Assembly (NCBI GenBank): GCA_905221615.1
Contig: CAJNDT010002902.1
Location: 723,528 to 787,527, forward strand
Length of the DNA stretch: 64,000 nucleotides
Source of the DNA: Symbiodinium sp. CCMP2592
Lineage: Eukaryota > Sar > Dinophyceae > Suessiales > Symbiodiniaceae
Direction of reading: 5' to 3'
Part shown: positions 12,560 to 24,210 of the stretch, piece by piece
Layout of the letters: every line of letters starts with the position of its first letter
Position numbering within the stretch: position 1 is the first letter of the stretch
Made by a program: the position numbers and the translations under genes
Notes under the pieces: generated by a model
Told to the model about the DNA's origin: nothing
Databases searched by the model: none
What the model saw: only the letters and a program-made list of their open reading frames with translations

Positions 12560-13717
12560 TTCAGAGCACCTGGTTGAAGAGCTCCTTAGCTGCTTCGAAA
12601 GACCACGGCACCGATGGCTTGAAGCGGTTGAGCTGTCCCAGCAAGTTAGCATGACCGTATCGGCGGTTCCAACCCATGAACCCATGCACATGATCTGGCG
12701 CGCGGCCAAGGCATGATCGAGCAGAACGTTCCACCCCAGCTTGCTGCCGTGGGCGAGCGCATGGCAAAAGTGGTGGGGCGCTGGTGGCAGAAGGCCTGGC
12801 CGTAACTGCAGCAGCTGCAGGAGTCAAGCCCAGGGTAAAGGCTTGGAGAAGGATTAAAGTTGGAACTCTTGCGTTCAGGCTGGTTCGAGCCAGAACGATG
12901 GTGCAACTAAGTGAGGCGTCGCTCGATGGTCTCGCGCTTCGGCAAAGCCCTGTTTGAAAGATTGTTTCGGGCTTTGTTGCAGTCGCGGTGGACGAGAAGG
13001 CAAGAGAGCTCTTCTTGGCCTAAGATGGCCAGCCTCACGCTCACCTTCGTTCAATGGAGCCTTCCAATGGATTGCCTCGCTGTAAATATTCTTCCTCTTA
13101 GAGGAAACCTATCGGTTCCAAAGCTTCGTTGAGAAATGGAGTTGCTGCACGCAAACCGCATTGCAGCCCTTGCGCAAAGAAGCAGCAAGCTAAGCCCTTT
13201 TCTGATGTCATGGGTTTCAGTCTTCAGTGAGTGATCAACATGATGTGCCGATAGGATCGACAAGTCTAAAGCTGGTCTTTTTGTGTCCGTTGCCGGCGTC
13301 TGCAGAAATTCACATTGTCAAACGTCGGTACGAGGTTTCTACGCAGCAAAGCACTGCCATCTGGAAGGAGAAGGCAGGGCCCCTTCACCTTTGAAACGCA
13401 GCTGTGTCGTGAGACAGTGCCACCACGCTGACACACACGCCGTGGCAGTCTCCCCCGCCACTGCCCTCCGGCGGGGTTCTGACCACAAAGGTCGCTCGGA
13501 CACGTGTTCATCAGTCTCGCTTCCGTCTCTGCGTCGGCCGCTCTGCCCATTGGCTGCTTCAGCCGAAGCTCAAGCGAGAGAGACAACAGCAGCGACAGCC
13601 AGCAAACTTTTCCTCATCCGCACTCGAGAAAGTAACATGAAAGCATTCTGCTGCCCGGGATGGAGAAGTTCCGCTTTCAGAAGCCGTTTTCGGAAGCCCT
13701 GCTCCTAGCTCCTGGTT
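12560..13717. other. unassigned, possible exons on either strand
   Basis: The interval 12561-12720 is open and protein-like on both strands: minus GWNRRYGHANLLGQLNRF, plus EHLVEELLSCFERPRHRWLE. I cannot decide which is real. A frame at 13283-13708 (+) has no recognisable motif. Confidence 0.3.
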
Positions 13718-14680
13718 ATGTTTGCTGCATGGGCACGCTGGCTGCTTCTTCTGGCCGCGGTGGCGGTCGGCATGGCCGGAGATGCCGTGTCAGAGGTTGG
13801 GGGCCCCTTGGGGGGGCTTCTGAAGCGCTCCACTGAGCTATAGCAGGCGTTGCTCGGCGGCCGCAGCGCTTTCGTCCGATTCTATGCTCCCTGGTGTGGC
13901 CACAGCCAGGCTGAAGGGACGAGTGCAGGAGTGGATGACCGATGCACTTTGTGGTCGGGGCATCTGCCCAACTCAGAGGCAATGCAGCCGGCATGGCAGC
14001 AGCTGGCCAAGGCTTACCAGAGCTCAGGCCCGAAGCGTGACATGCCATCCAGTCATCTTGTCATCGATTTGCTCGCCAGGCGATATCCTTATTTCTGATA
14101 TTGACTGCACGGTGCCAGACAACGAGGACCGACGACCCATCATGCTGCAAGTTGCCGATGACACGGTATCTCTGAAAGCTTGCTTATCGAGAATAGGTTC
14201 CGGCAAGACTTGTGAAGGAGCTGTGCAGAAATCAGTCCATTGAATCCTACCCGACGCTGAAGTACTTCAATGCTGAAACAGGCCTCAGTTCTAATGTGTT
14301 AATACAACAAGACCAGAGCAAGCGAACGGGTTTGCAGTTCCGGCTAGGCCATGCAGGCCGCACCTATGCTGATGCTGCGGCCTCAGACAGGCCAGAAAGA
14401 TGCCCTGAAGGTGCTACAAGCAAGTTTCTGAAACGCTTCAGACCCGTTCCTGCGCTGCCAAGGCACGCGATTACGAGTCGCTTCGGCGCGTGGCCGAGCG
14501 TGTGATGATGAGGCGCCCGAAGATAGCTTGATTGTAGCATATCGGAGATACTTGCGCACTGTTCAGGTGTGTTCCAAGCACGAAGCAGGCCACCGGATTC
14601 GTTCACGATGTACGCTTGTTGACTAGCGTGTCAGACGAGGACTGCGATGCTCGTCAAAAGGCCTACATCGACAAGATGCA
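13718..14680 (+). CDS. PDI-family ER thioredoxin-domain protein
   Basis: Exon 1 (13718-13795) starts with ATG and encodes a typical signal peptide (MFAAWARWLLLLAAVAVGMA). Exon 2 (13844-13909) gives AFVRFYAPWCGHSQ, the strand and active-site turn of a PDI thioredoxin domain. Exon 3 (13979-14027) gives AMQPAWQQLAKAYQ. Exon 4 (14080-14111) gives DILISDIDCT. Exon 5 (about 14206-14281) gives LVKELCRNQSIESYPTLKYF, containing the cis-proline Y-P-T loop. Further exons read GRTYADA and KDALKVLQ, and one near 14626-14680 gives DEDCDARQKAYIDKM, a C-terminal motif of plant/alga ERp-type PDIs. The active site is CGHS rather than CGHC, so the resolving cysteine is missing and a chaperone or monothiol role is more likely than full oxidase activity. 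Several donors are GC. The join between exons 4 and 5 is not clean by eye, and the end of the gene was not found. Confidence 0.75.
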
Positions 14681-16003
14681 GCTCGGACTCGTTCGTCGTC
14701 GTTTGCTTTCGGCTTTGCGCGGAGCTTCGCTTCGGCTGGGCTTCTGGGCTGGGCTTGAGGCAAGGCGCCGGCGCGGCAGTGCGGGAGCAGGAGCTGAACC
14801 GGTGGCCTCCCTAGGACCTGTTACCTGTTTCTGCATGTAGGCGTGACCGTACACCCGCACAGCAGTCGCAGCATGCCGCAGCTACGGCTTAAAAGCTCTG
14901 CCGACCAAGGCTTCTGCGGCTGTCCCAGCCCGAGCCGGAGGCCTCCGCAGCCAGGCTCGTTCGGAGTAGCGCGGAGCTGCTTTCCGCACGCCTTCTGCAC
15001 CTGCGCCCATGCCGCAGAGGCGGGCATGGCTCAGCAACAGGATCGCGCTTCTCCAGGGTCTTGGAGGTTGGCTTGGAAAGAGCTCTTTCATCTTTGGCAC
15101 CTTCCTCGCATGCAGGTGAGAATGTCAAGGAGCTTTGAGCCGCGGTGGGGAGCACCACCTGGCCCCGAGTCGATCACGGAGCAAGAGCCAAGCACCACAA
15201 GCGCCGCAAGCGCCGCTTCCGCGGCGATAGAGACAACAGGCGGAAGCGCAAGGAGGTGACGCGCCCGTTGAGGTGCAATGTCAAAGCCAGAGGCACTGTC
15301 ACACGTCGCACATGGCAGAACGACAAGTAGGAGAGACATTGGACGATTTGGACGAGATCATAGGTACCGATGTCGAGCCCGATCACTGTACCTGTCTTGC
15401 TTGTCCGAGACAGCAGTGACAGCAGAGCAACTTCCGTGGAATACATGCAATTCGCAGGTTTCATTCGATGAAACTATTACGTTTCACATGAAGTCACCGA
15501 AGTTTGCCTGACCGGAAAAGTCCGGATCTCTCTGTCAGAGTCTTTCGGCCACGTCGACCCCTTAGTGACTTCACAACCGGGCCTACCATCTTCCCTGCCA
15601 GGTACTGGCCAGCGGAATTGAAGAGGCCAGGCATCGTGGCGTTGTGTGACTTGCGGCCCATGCCATCTCAGCAGGTTACCATCGAGTTCACAGACGTGCT
15701 GACTGGTGTTGCACTTATGAGAGCCTTCAGATCAGCTTTGCATTCTATAGGGTTTGGCCTGCGAATCATCGCTTGACAGGAAAGCATAGAGATTGGGCTT
15801 CGGTATGGGAGCTTCAGACTAACCAGACATGGGACTCTGGGCTTGGGCTAAACTGGTTAAGGCATGGGCCTCGCTGAGGTGGTCCGACCTGCAAGCTAGG
15901 TTCCGACGGAGCCACACGAGACGTGAAGCTCGCATTCTCCTTTCACAGCGCCGTTTCGGCCCGCTTCCGGGCCTTCCGCCGATGCCGCGGCTGCCTGGGA
16001 GCG
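14681..16003. other. no confident gene
   Basis: This may hold 3' exons of the PDI-family gene, but none is recognisable. The + frame at 15504-15776 (ARYWPAELKRPGIVALCDLR) is protein-like without a known motif. No repeat stands out. Confidence 0.35.
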
Positions 16004-16770
16004 ATGGCAGACGCCGCTTCGAAGCGGCAGAAGGCAGAGGCCCCGAAGCACCTTAGGTGCAATCGTCCGTCAGCGGCTTTTCCTCGGAGCTCTGCGCAGG
16101 AAGCGGATGCGGTGCCTGAGCAGGAGCATCCGCCACCCCTAATTCTTGAGGCAATTCTTGGTTCTTTGTTGCAATTTTTGAAATTCCAGTTTGTTGCGTT
16201 GCTAACTCTGACTGGAGGAGCCGCAGGCCAAGAGACAAAAGGCGGGCGGGCGAGCCCGTTACAGGAACGGCACGTGGCACTGGCCTGAGCAGTGTCCTTG
16301 AGGCGGAGCAGGCTGACGAGCTCGCCCCAGCGCCTCGACAAGACCTGAAGTGCCGTAACTTCGTAACGTTTCTTTGCCTGCAGCCCGGGCTGCACGGAGG
16401 TAGGGACGACGGACGCAGAGGGCGACGAGGCCCGGAGCCGGTGTGAGAAGCAAACCAAGCACATTCTGCTTTTCCGGCCGAGGAATCGAAAGCAGAAAGT
16501 TCCTCCAGTGACGACGAGAGCGACACGTCTTCCTCCTCGTCCTCCTCTGACAGCTCTGCGGCCTGGCGGCATAGGGCCCAGGCACTGCAGGTCTCTTCAC
16601 GGAATGCAAGCGGAACGCAAGGAAAGCTCCTCAGACGAAGAGAGCGAAGCACCTGCGCGGATCCCGGCTCCTGTGAGTGAGCTTTTCAGTTCTTGCCGGA
16701 TAGACTAAGGCAGCCGAAGATGTTGCGGAGACGCCAAAGGAGGCCGAGGTGGCCTACTTTGGGCTGCGTC
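16004..16770 (+). CDS. acidic serine-rich, probably nuclear protein (partial)
   Basis: A possible start at 16004 gives MADAASKRQKAEAPKHL before a GT donor, resembling a basic nuclear-localisation N-terminus. After an acceptor at 16481-16482 the frame reads ESKAESSSSDDESDTSSSSS and ends at a CAG|GTCT donor (16590). The next exon, ending at a GTGAGT donor (16672), reads ERKESSSDEESEAPARIPAP. The following exon (from 16710) reads AAEDVAETPKEAEVAYFGLR. Alternating Ser and Asp/Glu clusters are typical of nucleolar phosphoproteins such as Nopp140-like proteins and of splicing or helicase tails, so low complexity prevents a family call. The phase between the second and third exon is uncertain. The long minus frames here (15943-16652) are shadows. 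Confidence 0.45.
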
Positions 16771-17039
16771 TGCGTGCACCATTCGGACAGCCAAAAATGT
16801 TGAAGAGCTGGCTTCCTCATTCCTCAGATGGCTTGCGCAGGATGCGAAGGCCGCGCGACACCTGGGCACCATTCGGCTGGCACAGCTGAAGCGGGGAGCT
16901 TTGCTCCCAAAAGCTGGCACAGCGCAGGAGTTTTTAGCCGGGGTAGTCGGAAGACAGGTGCCCGCCCTCAACGTTTCGGCCAGGTATATGAAAACGCAAG
17001 AAACACTCCTAGCATTGGAACGTTCAATGCTAAGAGAGA

Positions 17040-17850
17040 AAGCTGGTTATCGGTTTGAAAAAAAGCTGCAAAAAAGCTGCCCGAAAGGCAATCCCATGAT
17101 GCAGCAAGTCCCGGTAAGGGTTGTGAAAAAGCTACGCAAAAGCTGAAACAGGCTGAAGTAAAGCTACATATACAAAGGTGACAGGCAGGACTTTGCTAGA
17201 ATAGAGATTGGGTAGCTTTTGCATAGCCGTTGCAGCCCCAAAGCGAGCATGGAGGGCGGAACGGAGTCTGGTGTGGCCTTCGTGGCTTCTCCCTAGGGAA
17301 AAGCTAAATCAAACCTGAAAAAAGCTAAAAAAAAGCTGAAGAAAAGCTAAATAAAAGCTGAAGAAAAGCTAAATAAAAGCTGAAGAAAAGCTAAATAAAA
17401 GCTGAAGAAAAGCTAAATAACAGCTGGAAGCAAGCTAAAAAGCTGCAATCTGACACAAATCTCCAGTCTCCCACAGTTCTGTGTGGCTTTTGCTTAGTAT
17501 TCTTTTCGGCATTGTTTAGCTTTTTGTCAGCTGTTATCTAGCTTTTTTTCAGCTTTCATTTAGCTTTTTTCCAGCTTTCCCTCAGCAGGAAGCCACAAGG
17601 GGCACCGTGCCCGGATCCCACATGGGACTCTGCCCCTCCCCTCCATCCTCTTTCTGGGGTTGCAAGGGCTATGAAAGAGGCTGTCCGTGTTCAATTCTGG
17701 CTGAGTTCTGCCGCTCAGCCTTTGCATATGTAGCTTCATTTTCAGCTTGTTTTCAGCTTTTGTTCAGCTTTTCCGTCGACGCAGGATCAGCTATTTTCCG
17801 CCTTTGTTTCAGCTTTTATTTAGCTTTTAATTTCCTTTTTTTCAACTGCT
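17040..17850. repeat. inverted arrays of AAAGCT / AGCTTTT
   Basis: From about 17040 to 17450 the + strand carries dozens of AAAAGCT-type words (AAAAAAGCTG, AAAAGCTAAAT). From about 17515 to 17850 it carries the complementary words (AGCTTTTT, CAGCTTTTATTTAGCTTTT). The two halves are separated by roughly 60 bases and form a loose large inverted repeat. AGCT is itself palindromic, so each half also has local self-complementarity. Confidence 0.85.
17331..17418. repeat. 22-base tandem repeat, four exact copies
   Basis: The unit consists of AAAAGCTGAAG followed directly by AAAAGCTAAAT. It is repeated four times without mismatch (17331-17352, 17353-17374, 17375-17396, 17397-17418) at the core of the forward AAAGCT array. 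Confidence 0.95.
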
Positions 17851-18427
17851 GTTCCCTGGTCACTGTTAGGTAATGAACCTTCCAATCCTAGCAAGCCTAC
17901 TGCTGCCAACTGGCCGACGAAAAACATTGCGGCTCCACTTAATTTCAAGTGCTCTCAGAAGAGCGACAGCATCGTTATCGAGACGCAGGAGCCGGACCCT
18001 TCAATTCCATGAAGGTGTGATAATCCAGGCTGACAGCCCCTCCGACATTGTGTGGCATCTTTCAGTTGCGGGACATCCACCGCAAGCTCGTGTCGTTACT
18101 CCTGGTTAGGGTCGGAGTCGGACTAGTCGGCCTTGTTCGTGACGTCAGTGACTGCCACTCGTTTTGCTTCAGACCCGGTTCCTTGTCTTTGTTGCAAGCC
18201 TTCATGTTGGCCATGAGACCAGTGGAAAAAACAGTGATGTAGAACTAGGTCCCTAGGTGTGGATCAGCTTAGCAGTGGCCGAGGCGAGGCGAGCTGGTGA
18301 ACCTGCTTCGTGACTTGCCGCCAGAGGCCGGCAGTGCTCTGCCTCTTCGTGTAGACTTTTAATTGGCCTGACTTTCAAGGAGCATGACTCGCACATCAAG
18401 AGTGCCTTTGTGCTCGTGAAGGCACGG
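17851..18427. other. no recognisable gene
   Basis: Short + strand frames (17873-18109 and 18048-18242) show no motif. No repeat was seen apart from the flanking arrays. Confidence 0.45.
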
Positions 18428-18463
18428 TGCTGCCGCTGCTGCTGCTGCTGCTGCTACTGCTGC
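18428..18463. repeat. GCT trinucleotide microsatellite
   Basis: A run of CTG/GCT triplets with two interruptions (CCG and CTA). Confidence 0.9.
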
Positions 18464-18562
18464 ATGGCCCACGAAAGGAAGTGATTCGACAAAGGCTGAC
18501 TATCCAAGGCTCCACCTGAACTTGACACCTGCACTGCCAGGACTGTTGAGCCCTTTTGTAGA

Positions 18563-20907
18563 ATGGTCCTGATCCTGCCATACGCCGAAAAGTTCTCTTG
18601 TCAGGTTAGCGAGGCCGATGAGGTCATGGCCGAGGTGGTGTGTGCAGAGCCTTCTGCTGCCTACCATGTGCAGAACCTGGATTTCCCGAAGGAGGCAGAG
18701 CACGAAAGCGGACACATGCATGGGTAAGTCAGCAGGAGGGGGTCGCATCGTTTAAGTCTAGTGAGTCTAGTGTCACAGTTGACGCAGTCGAAACGTCGTC
18801 TGGCTGGTGCACCCCAACATACCAGGTGTCGATACTAGCATTGCAGATGGCGCCGATAATTGCTCCGAAGGTGAAGGTGCTGAAGTACCAGCTGCGCTGC
18901 AAGCGAGGTGGGATCTGTCAGTCGTCGATATGTCGACACGACCTCTTTTCTCGGAGTAGATGCGAGGGGACTGGAGCGTCGCCAGGAACGGCCGAGAAGC
19001 TGATCAAAGCCTCGGCTGTGAGCAACGGCATGATTGAGGCCGGAAACTCGCGACACGAGTTTTCTGCAACTTGCACTGCATCCTTCTTTCAGGAAAAGCA
19101 CCTGAAGCAATGGAAAAGCTTGATAAATCGCAGATGCCTCAGGGGCCCCACCACGGCCTGTGAACCAAGCACAAGCAGCGGCAGTCAGGGCAGTGCCGGC
19201 ACTCAGGTTGCAAAATAGATCCCGAATTGATTCTCGACAACATGCAGGAAAGGGCCCAGCAGATATGCAGGAGCCCAGCATGGGATTGGTGCATTCCGAA
19301 GCCTACTTCGAGAGTTTGACGAAGGGTTCCTCTAGGAGCAAGTCCATCAAGTACGACGAAGCAATGGTGGCTCGTCTTCTCTCGCAGAAGAAGCAGCTGG
19401 TCAGCTTTGGGTAAGTGGACATAGAAACTGTCCTGACTGCTCTTGCAATTTTCCTCCTCCAACGCTTGTCTCCCAAACTCTCTTGACGCTCACTGCTTGG
19501 ACTCGAGGCCGATCGAGTTCGATGCGCAGAGGCAGTCGCGAATGGCTGCTCAGGTGCAGCCTCTCGGCCGCGGGGAGTTCAAGAGCTGGCTCTGGAGCCC
19601 CTCCTGCTGGGTCACAGCTGCACAGACCGTCAGGATTGGTTTGACGCAGATGGACATCAGCAGCATCCGGGAGTTTGAAGTGCTCAAACTCGGGAAGGAA
19701 CATGCTGCTTGGTTGTCAGAAAGGGGGCAATGCTGGTAGATCATCGCCCCTCCTCTTGCACTTGAAAGGGGTGAGTTCAACGTTGTGTGCCGCTGGGGGC
19801 AGGCATGCCGGACAGTCAAGCCTGGACTGAGGAAATCGCCAAGCAGCAGTTGCACCAAATGCAAAGAAAGGAGACGTGCAGGGTTTTGGATATTGATGCA
19901 CATCGAGGAATGCTTGCAATTTGCAGACTTCTCAATGGCTCTAATCCCGTCGCATCCCTGCAGTAGTTGCCCCAATGTTCGGAAACCCTTTGATGCGGCT
20001 TGGATGAGCCTGGAAGGGAGTGCAAGGCATTCTGTAAGAGCAATCGACCGCAGGAGTACGAGAAACACGAAGAGTGGTTCCAACATGCACGCGGTCTTTT
20101 CAGTTCGAGGCTCAAGTCAGCCTTTGTGATGATCACTTGAGGTGCATATTTGGTTTGCCATACGTTGCACTGCACGGGGTTTCCATATCCCAGTTCTCCT
20201 TACTTCCACGAGGGATTGGAGATTCTTGAGGTGCCAAGGAGGTCAACCGAATGAACCACGATCGGCAAGTTCGAGATGACAGACATGCGCTTCAGCCCCT
20301 TGGCAGCGATGCAGATTCGATGATTCGCGGAATCGTCACGGAACCCGGAAACCCATTTCCAGCTCAGGTATGCCCTTGACAATGAGAGGAGGGAGGACGC
20401 CGGTGCAAAGTGCACGAGATGCCCAGAAGCATAGAAACGCACAAAGCAGCCACAAATGCGTAAGATCTTGTCACCCGGCAAAGCCTGTTTTTTTTTTGGT
20501 TTTTTTTCTTTCAGGACGCAGAGACAGGCAGATTGAATCCCTTCGAGAGAAGGCTGGAGAATGGAGCGTGCTGGAGCTTTGGAGCTTGGATATGCAGTGC
20601 TGGACGGAAGCCCTGTACTAATCATATCATTCTCCGGTTTCCCATTCTGTGCGGCATTGACACATACGGGATTTTTTGGACGAGTTGGAGGGTGAACCCA
20701 AAGCCATCCTGCGAGGGCCTGCCGACCAGTGTCAGCCTGGGACACACGGCTCAGCCAAAGCGAGGCGCCAGAGAAGACTTCGCCATTGATTGCATGAATT
20801 TCTGCATGAAGATGTCCCATCCCACCCCATCAGAGGAGCTGGAGCAGTGGAAGCTGGCGAATGTTGCCACGGCCCTGGAGTCCTGGAGTCATCCCGATTG
20901 GACATAA
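18563..20907 (+). CDS. multi-exon gene, function unknown
   Basis: A set of + strand segments has protein-like sequence and good splice signals. The first, from ATG 18563, reads MVLILPYAEKFSC and later AAYHVQNLDFPKEAEHESGH, ending at a GTAAGT donor near 18724. A segment ending at a GTAAGT donor near 19410 reads SKSIKYDEAMVARLLSQKKQ. The next reads FDAQRQSRMAAQVQPLGRGE and, later, SIREFEVLKLGKEHAAWLSE (about 19500-19735). Another near 19805-19960 reads AWTEEIAKQQLHQMQRKET. A last segment ends in EELEQWKLANVATALESW and a stop at 20905-20907. No domain is recognised, and they need not all belong to one gene. The direction agrees with the neighbouring genes. Confidence 0.35.
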
Positions 20908-21238
20908 ACCCACGTAAACCGGCATGAAACATATCTACTCACGTGTCAAATGTCAAACATCTCAGTGTTGGAAACACGTATGTGCCAGATCGATCATCAT
21001 CCTATGGCAGGTTTGCTGCTAAAATCTTAGACCGCCATTTCAACCCAAAGCCGGCTTTCCATCTTCGCGTTCCGACCCGCAGCCGCCGGAAGCTCATACA
21101 AGACACCTGACCAAGCAGGCAAACAATCACTAGTTTCACAAGCGAGTACCAGTAAGCACGCAGAACCCTTCAAGCCTTCTCAAGCCCTCTCAAGCCTTGA
21201 TATCTCCTCGGACCCATTTCTACCAACACTCCGTGCAG

Positions 21239-21298
21239 GCGCTGCGCTTAGAGGCCACGCGTGCTGCGGAGGCAAGAGCGGCAGAGCTGGCGAGGTAG
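21239..21298 (+). CDS. C-terminal exon, coiled-coil-like
   Basis: After a GTGCAG acceptor the frame reads ALRLEATRAAEARAAELAR and stops at 21296-21298. The alanine/glutamate/arginine spacing suits a charged helix. It probably ends the gene upstream of the carboxylesterase, but its link to the exons at 18.6-20.9 kb is unproven. Confidence 0.4.
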   Translation, partial: ALRLEATRAAEARAAELAR

Positions 21299-21500
21299 AA
21301 GTCACAGGGAGCGGGGAGATTTTCCTCAAGGGCCGAAGATGTGGAGTTCGCACTCCTTTTCATGCCGGGATCAGGATGATTGCTGCTTGCGTTTAGAGGA
21401 GCAGAACGTTTGTGCGGCATTGTCGGGCGGCTCGAGACAGGGTCGATTGTAGTAGCTCGTAGCTGAGGTTTGCTGGGCTTTTGGGCTTGATTTCGGCACA

Positions 21501-23800
21501 ATGCCGTCTGCAGGATATGTGGTGCTGGCTTCGGGCGAGGGCGGGCGGGGGCACCGTGCTTCCACCTGGATGATATATTTGGGCTTGTTGCTGACGTGCC
21601 TGGTGATGCTACCTAGCTCTTGGGCCCGTCATGCCCGGAGAACGGTGGATGTGCTCGTCACAAGTCCACCAGTGGTCGTCACAACTTGCGGAAGAATACA
21701 AGGTCGCTGGGAAACGGCTGCAGCCAAGTCCATTGCGGCCTTCCGGGGTATCCAGTTTGGCACGGCTGTAAGATGGATGCCACCCAACCTCGCGTGTCCA
21801 TCAACGACAGTTGCGACCGCAGATGGCCCTGCGTGCTTCCAGCGTGATCCAAGTCGGCGCCATGCTGGTCAAAGCGAAAAGTGTCTGTACCTGAATCTTT
21901 TTTCACCTCCACTCTGTGCCGCAAAGGGGTCATGTTCTCAACTGCCGGTGGTTGTGTTCCTGACCTGAGCTGTGCCTTACTGTGAAGTTTTCAGCATGGG
22001 CCGTGGTAAGTATATGACACCCTCAATACGGACCTGCGAGGTTTCTGCATGGTGGAGGCCTACAAGGAGGCGATGCGTCTGGATACAACGGCATCCAAAA
22101 CCTTGTGGCGTTGTCCGGGGACATCATATTGGTTACTTGCCAATACCGTCTTGGTGTGCTGGGCTTCATGGCGACTCGCAGACTGTCGGAGAGAGATCCC
22201 CGTGGTGTCAGTGGGAATTATGGCTTCTTGGACCAACAGCTTTGCTTGCGCTGGGTTCAGCAGCATGTCGCAGCTTTCGGGGGCGATGCAGGGAACGTCA
22301 CACTGCTGGGACATTCGGCAGGTGCCACAACGATCAATGCGCACTTGGCCGCGCCGAAGTCTGCGGGCCTCTTTCACCGTGCGATCCTCCTCTCCGGGAG
22401 CCCCGGAACTCCCAAGTTGTCTCAGAGAGAGAAGGAGCTGCAGGATACCTCTCTGTGGTTGCCGAGCACAGGCTGCAGGGACTTGGAATGTCTCTTAAAC
22501 CACGATGCAGGCAGGCTTTCGGATTCATTGCCGCAGCGCTACAGGCAAGGGGAAAGTTGAAGTTTGCTCATGCCGAGTCCATGCCGAGTCCAGCTTTGGG
22601 GAATTTTTCGGGCCCAGGCACTTCGACCAGAGCGACTATCCCACTGCCCCGGCTCCTCAAGAAATAGCTTGGGCCGAGCTGCTTCACGTGGATGGCGTCT
22701 CCATTCCCTTTTCGGCAGCAGAGGCTTACCTCGGGCCATCGGAGGGCCAGACTTTTGGAAGCTGCTTTAGGCTGCAATCCCCCTGCCTACAGTGACAGTA
22801 GGCGTTCCGCTGCGCCCGCACGCCGCTCCTGATCCAGACCATGGAGGCTGGCTGATGGCTGAAGCAGAAGCATGGAAGAGCGGAAGAGCAGTCATCATCA
22901 TCGCAGGCGGAGATGGCCGGGTAGCCCCCGCTGCTCCCGACCTTTGCAACAGCCGAAGCCTTCCGGGAATTTCTTCGGAGCAGGCGCGAGCTGTTTGCCT
23001 CACGACCGGGGACCTGCTGGGGTCGAGATGCCAGGATGGGTACGGGCTTTGGGCCCAGCTTTGCCGCTTCGCTGGCTGAAGCCTACGCGGAATTCGAACC
23101 GAACTTGGCCAAGTACGCCCTCGACAGCAACTCGGTGCTCAAATGAGTTTGCAACCTCCAGCAGCACGAGAACAACGGTCGTGCCGTAATGCGTAAGGTG
23201 TACAGCCGAAGTTTCCAAATCCACGGAATGTGGCTGAGGCGAGACCGGCAACGGTTGCGGGTACAGGGCTCTTGCACAGCTTGCTGCTGCGGGCGGCAGC
23301 CAAGTTCACATGGGTATGGTGAGGCCGCGGTTCAGTTTTCGGGGCGCGTCCGGCGCAGCTGTGTTGGAATGTTGTGCCTTGCGAGATTCGGCCCAACCAG
23401 ACCAGTGAGATGGAGATCCGACTGCACGAAGATCATGCACCCGCACCTGGGCAAGAACAATACACGGGAGCGAGGGAAAAAACAGTGGGGCTGCGAAAAT
23501 CGCTTGACCGGATATGAGGTATCCCTTCCATGGCTGGGAACTTGCGGCTGCCACCGGCGCCTGGAGCCAGCTGTGGTTTGGAGCTTGTGAGGAGTACGTG
23601 CCGTCCAGTGAGCGGACTGCATCTGGATAACCAGCGGGTGTTCATTGCTTGCGCAGTGTGGCCCGGCACCTGCGCAGGTGAGGACGCATCCTTTGGGGAC
23701 TTTCAGAGGAGTGCGTGGTTAGCTTTCGTTCGACACGGCAGCGGCGGGCTCTCTGACTTGGGATGGGAAGCCCTGAGCGATCAGCAGCCACTTGCCACCT
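21501..23800 (+). CDS. type-B carboxylesterase (cholinesterase-like)
   Basis: Members of this family hydrolyse carboxylic esters with a Ser-Glu/Asp-His triad. Exon 1 (21501-21955) starts at ATG and has a hydrophobic signal anchor (YLGLLLTCLVMLPSSWA, about residues 28-44). It then has FRGIQFG and SEKCLYLNLF, the family's SEDCLYLN motif with K for D. A GT donor at 21956 and an acceptor ending at 22040 restore VVVFLHGGG, the oxyanion-hole loop. Exon 2 (22041 to about 22510) carries QYRLGVLGF, GNYGFLDQQ and the nucleophile elbow GHSAG (Ser near 22317), then AILLSGSP. A later segment (about 22680-22745) reads VDGVSIPFSAAEAYLG. One at about 23675-23800 reads EDASFGDFQRSAWLAFVRHG, matching the conserved C-terminal helix before the end of the fold. 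The catalytic histidine exon was not located. The protein is probably secreted or membrane-anchored. Middle exons are incomplete, so an inactive or partly decayed copy cannot be excluded. Confidence 0.8.
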
Positions 23801-24069
23801 GCCTGACCATAGGCAGCTTGTCTGTGTTAAGCCTGTTAAGATCCTGTTAAGTCACTGCCAGGAAACGCAACCGCACATGTCCAATGACATTGCACACGCA
23901 CGTGCAAACACAGTTCCTGCGAGGAAGCCTCGGCGAGACTGCGCGTTCCTTCGCCAGCGCCGCGCGCTGCGAGATGTGGGCCCGTCATAACGTCAGCAGC
24001 AACTGGTACTGGAACAACCGCTAGTTGCGCTACCCGCCGCGACTGGTGCAGCAGAGCAGGGGACTTCAG

Positions 24070-24210
24070 GATTCCGAGAAGTTGCCGAGAAATGCAGGAA
24101 GACATGCTGAAGTTGGCCATGGAACTGTGAGGTGAACCTGCTCTTTCAGAGGAAGGGGAAGCACAGAAGAACATCGCGTTATACATGGACCTCGAGCTGC
24201 AAGGTAAGCA
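24070..24210 (+). CDS. possible helical exons, unknown protein
   Basis: Two neighbouring + strand segments read REMQEDMLKLAMEL (before a GTGAGG donor near 24128) and EEGEAQKNIALYMDLELQ (before a GTAAGC donor near 24205). Both look like amphipathic helix sequence. Their phases do not join cleanly by eye, so the intron model is unresolved and the family is unknown. Confidence 0.3.

Noticed and set aside
15943-16652. 209- and 199-codon minus-strand frames
   Set aside because: They are antisense to the acidic serine-rich exons on the plus strand, which have splice signals.
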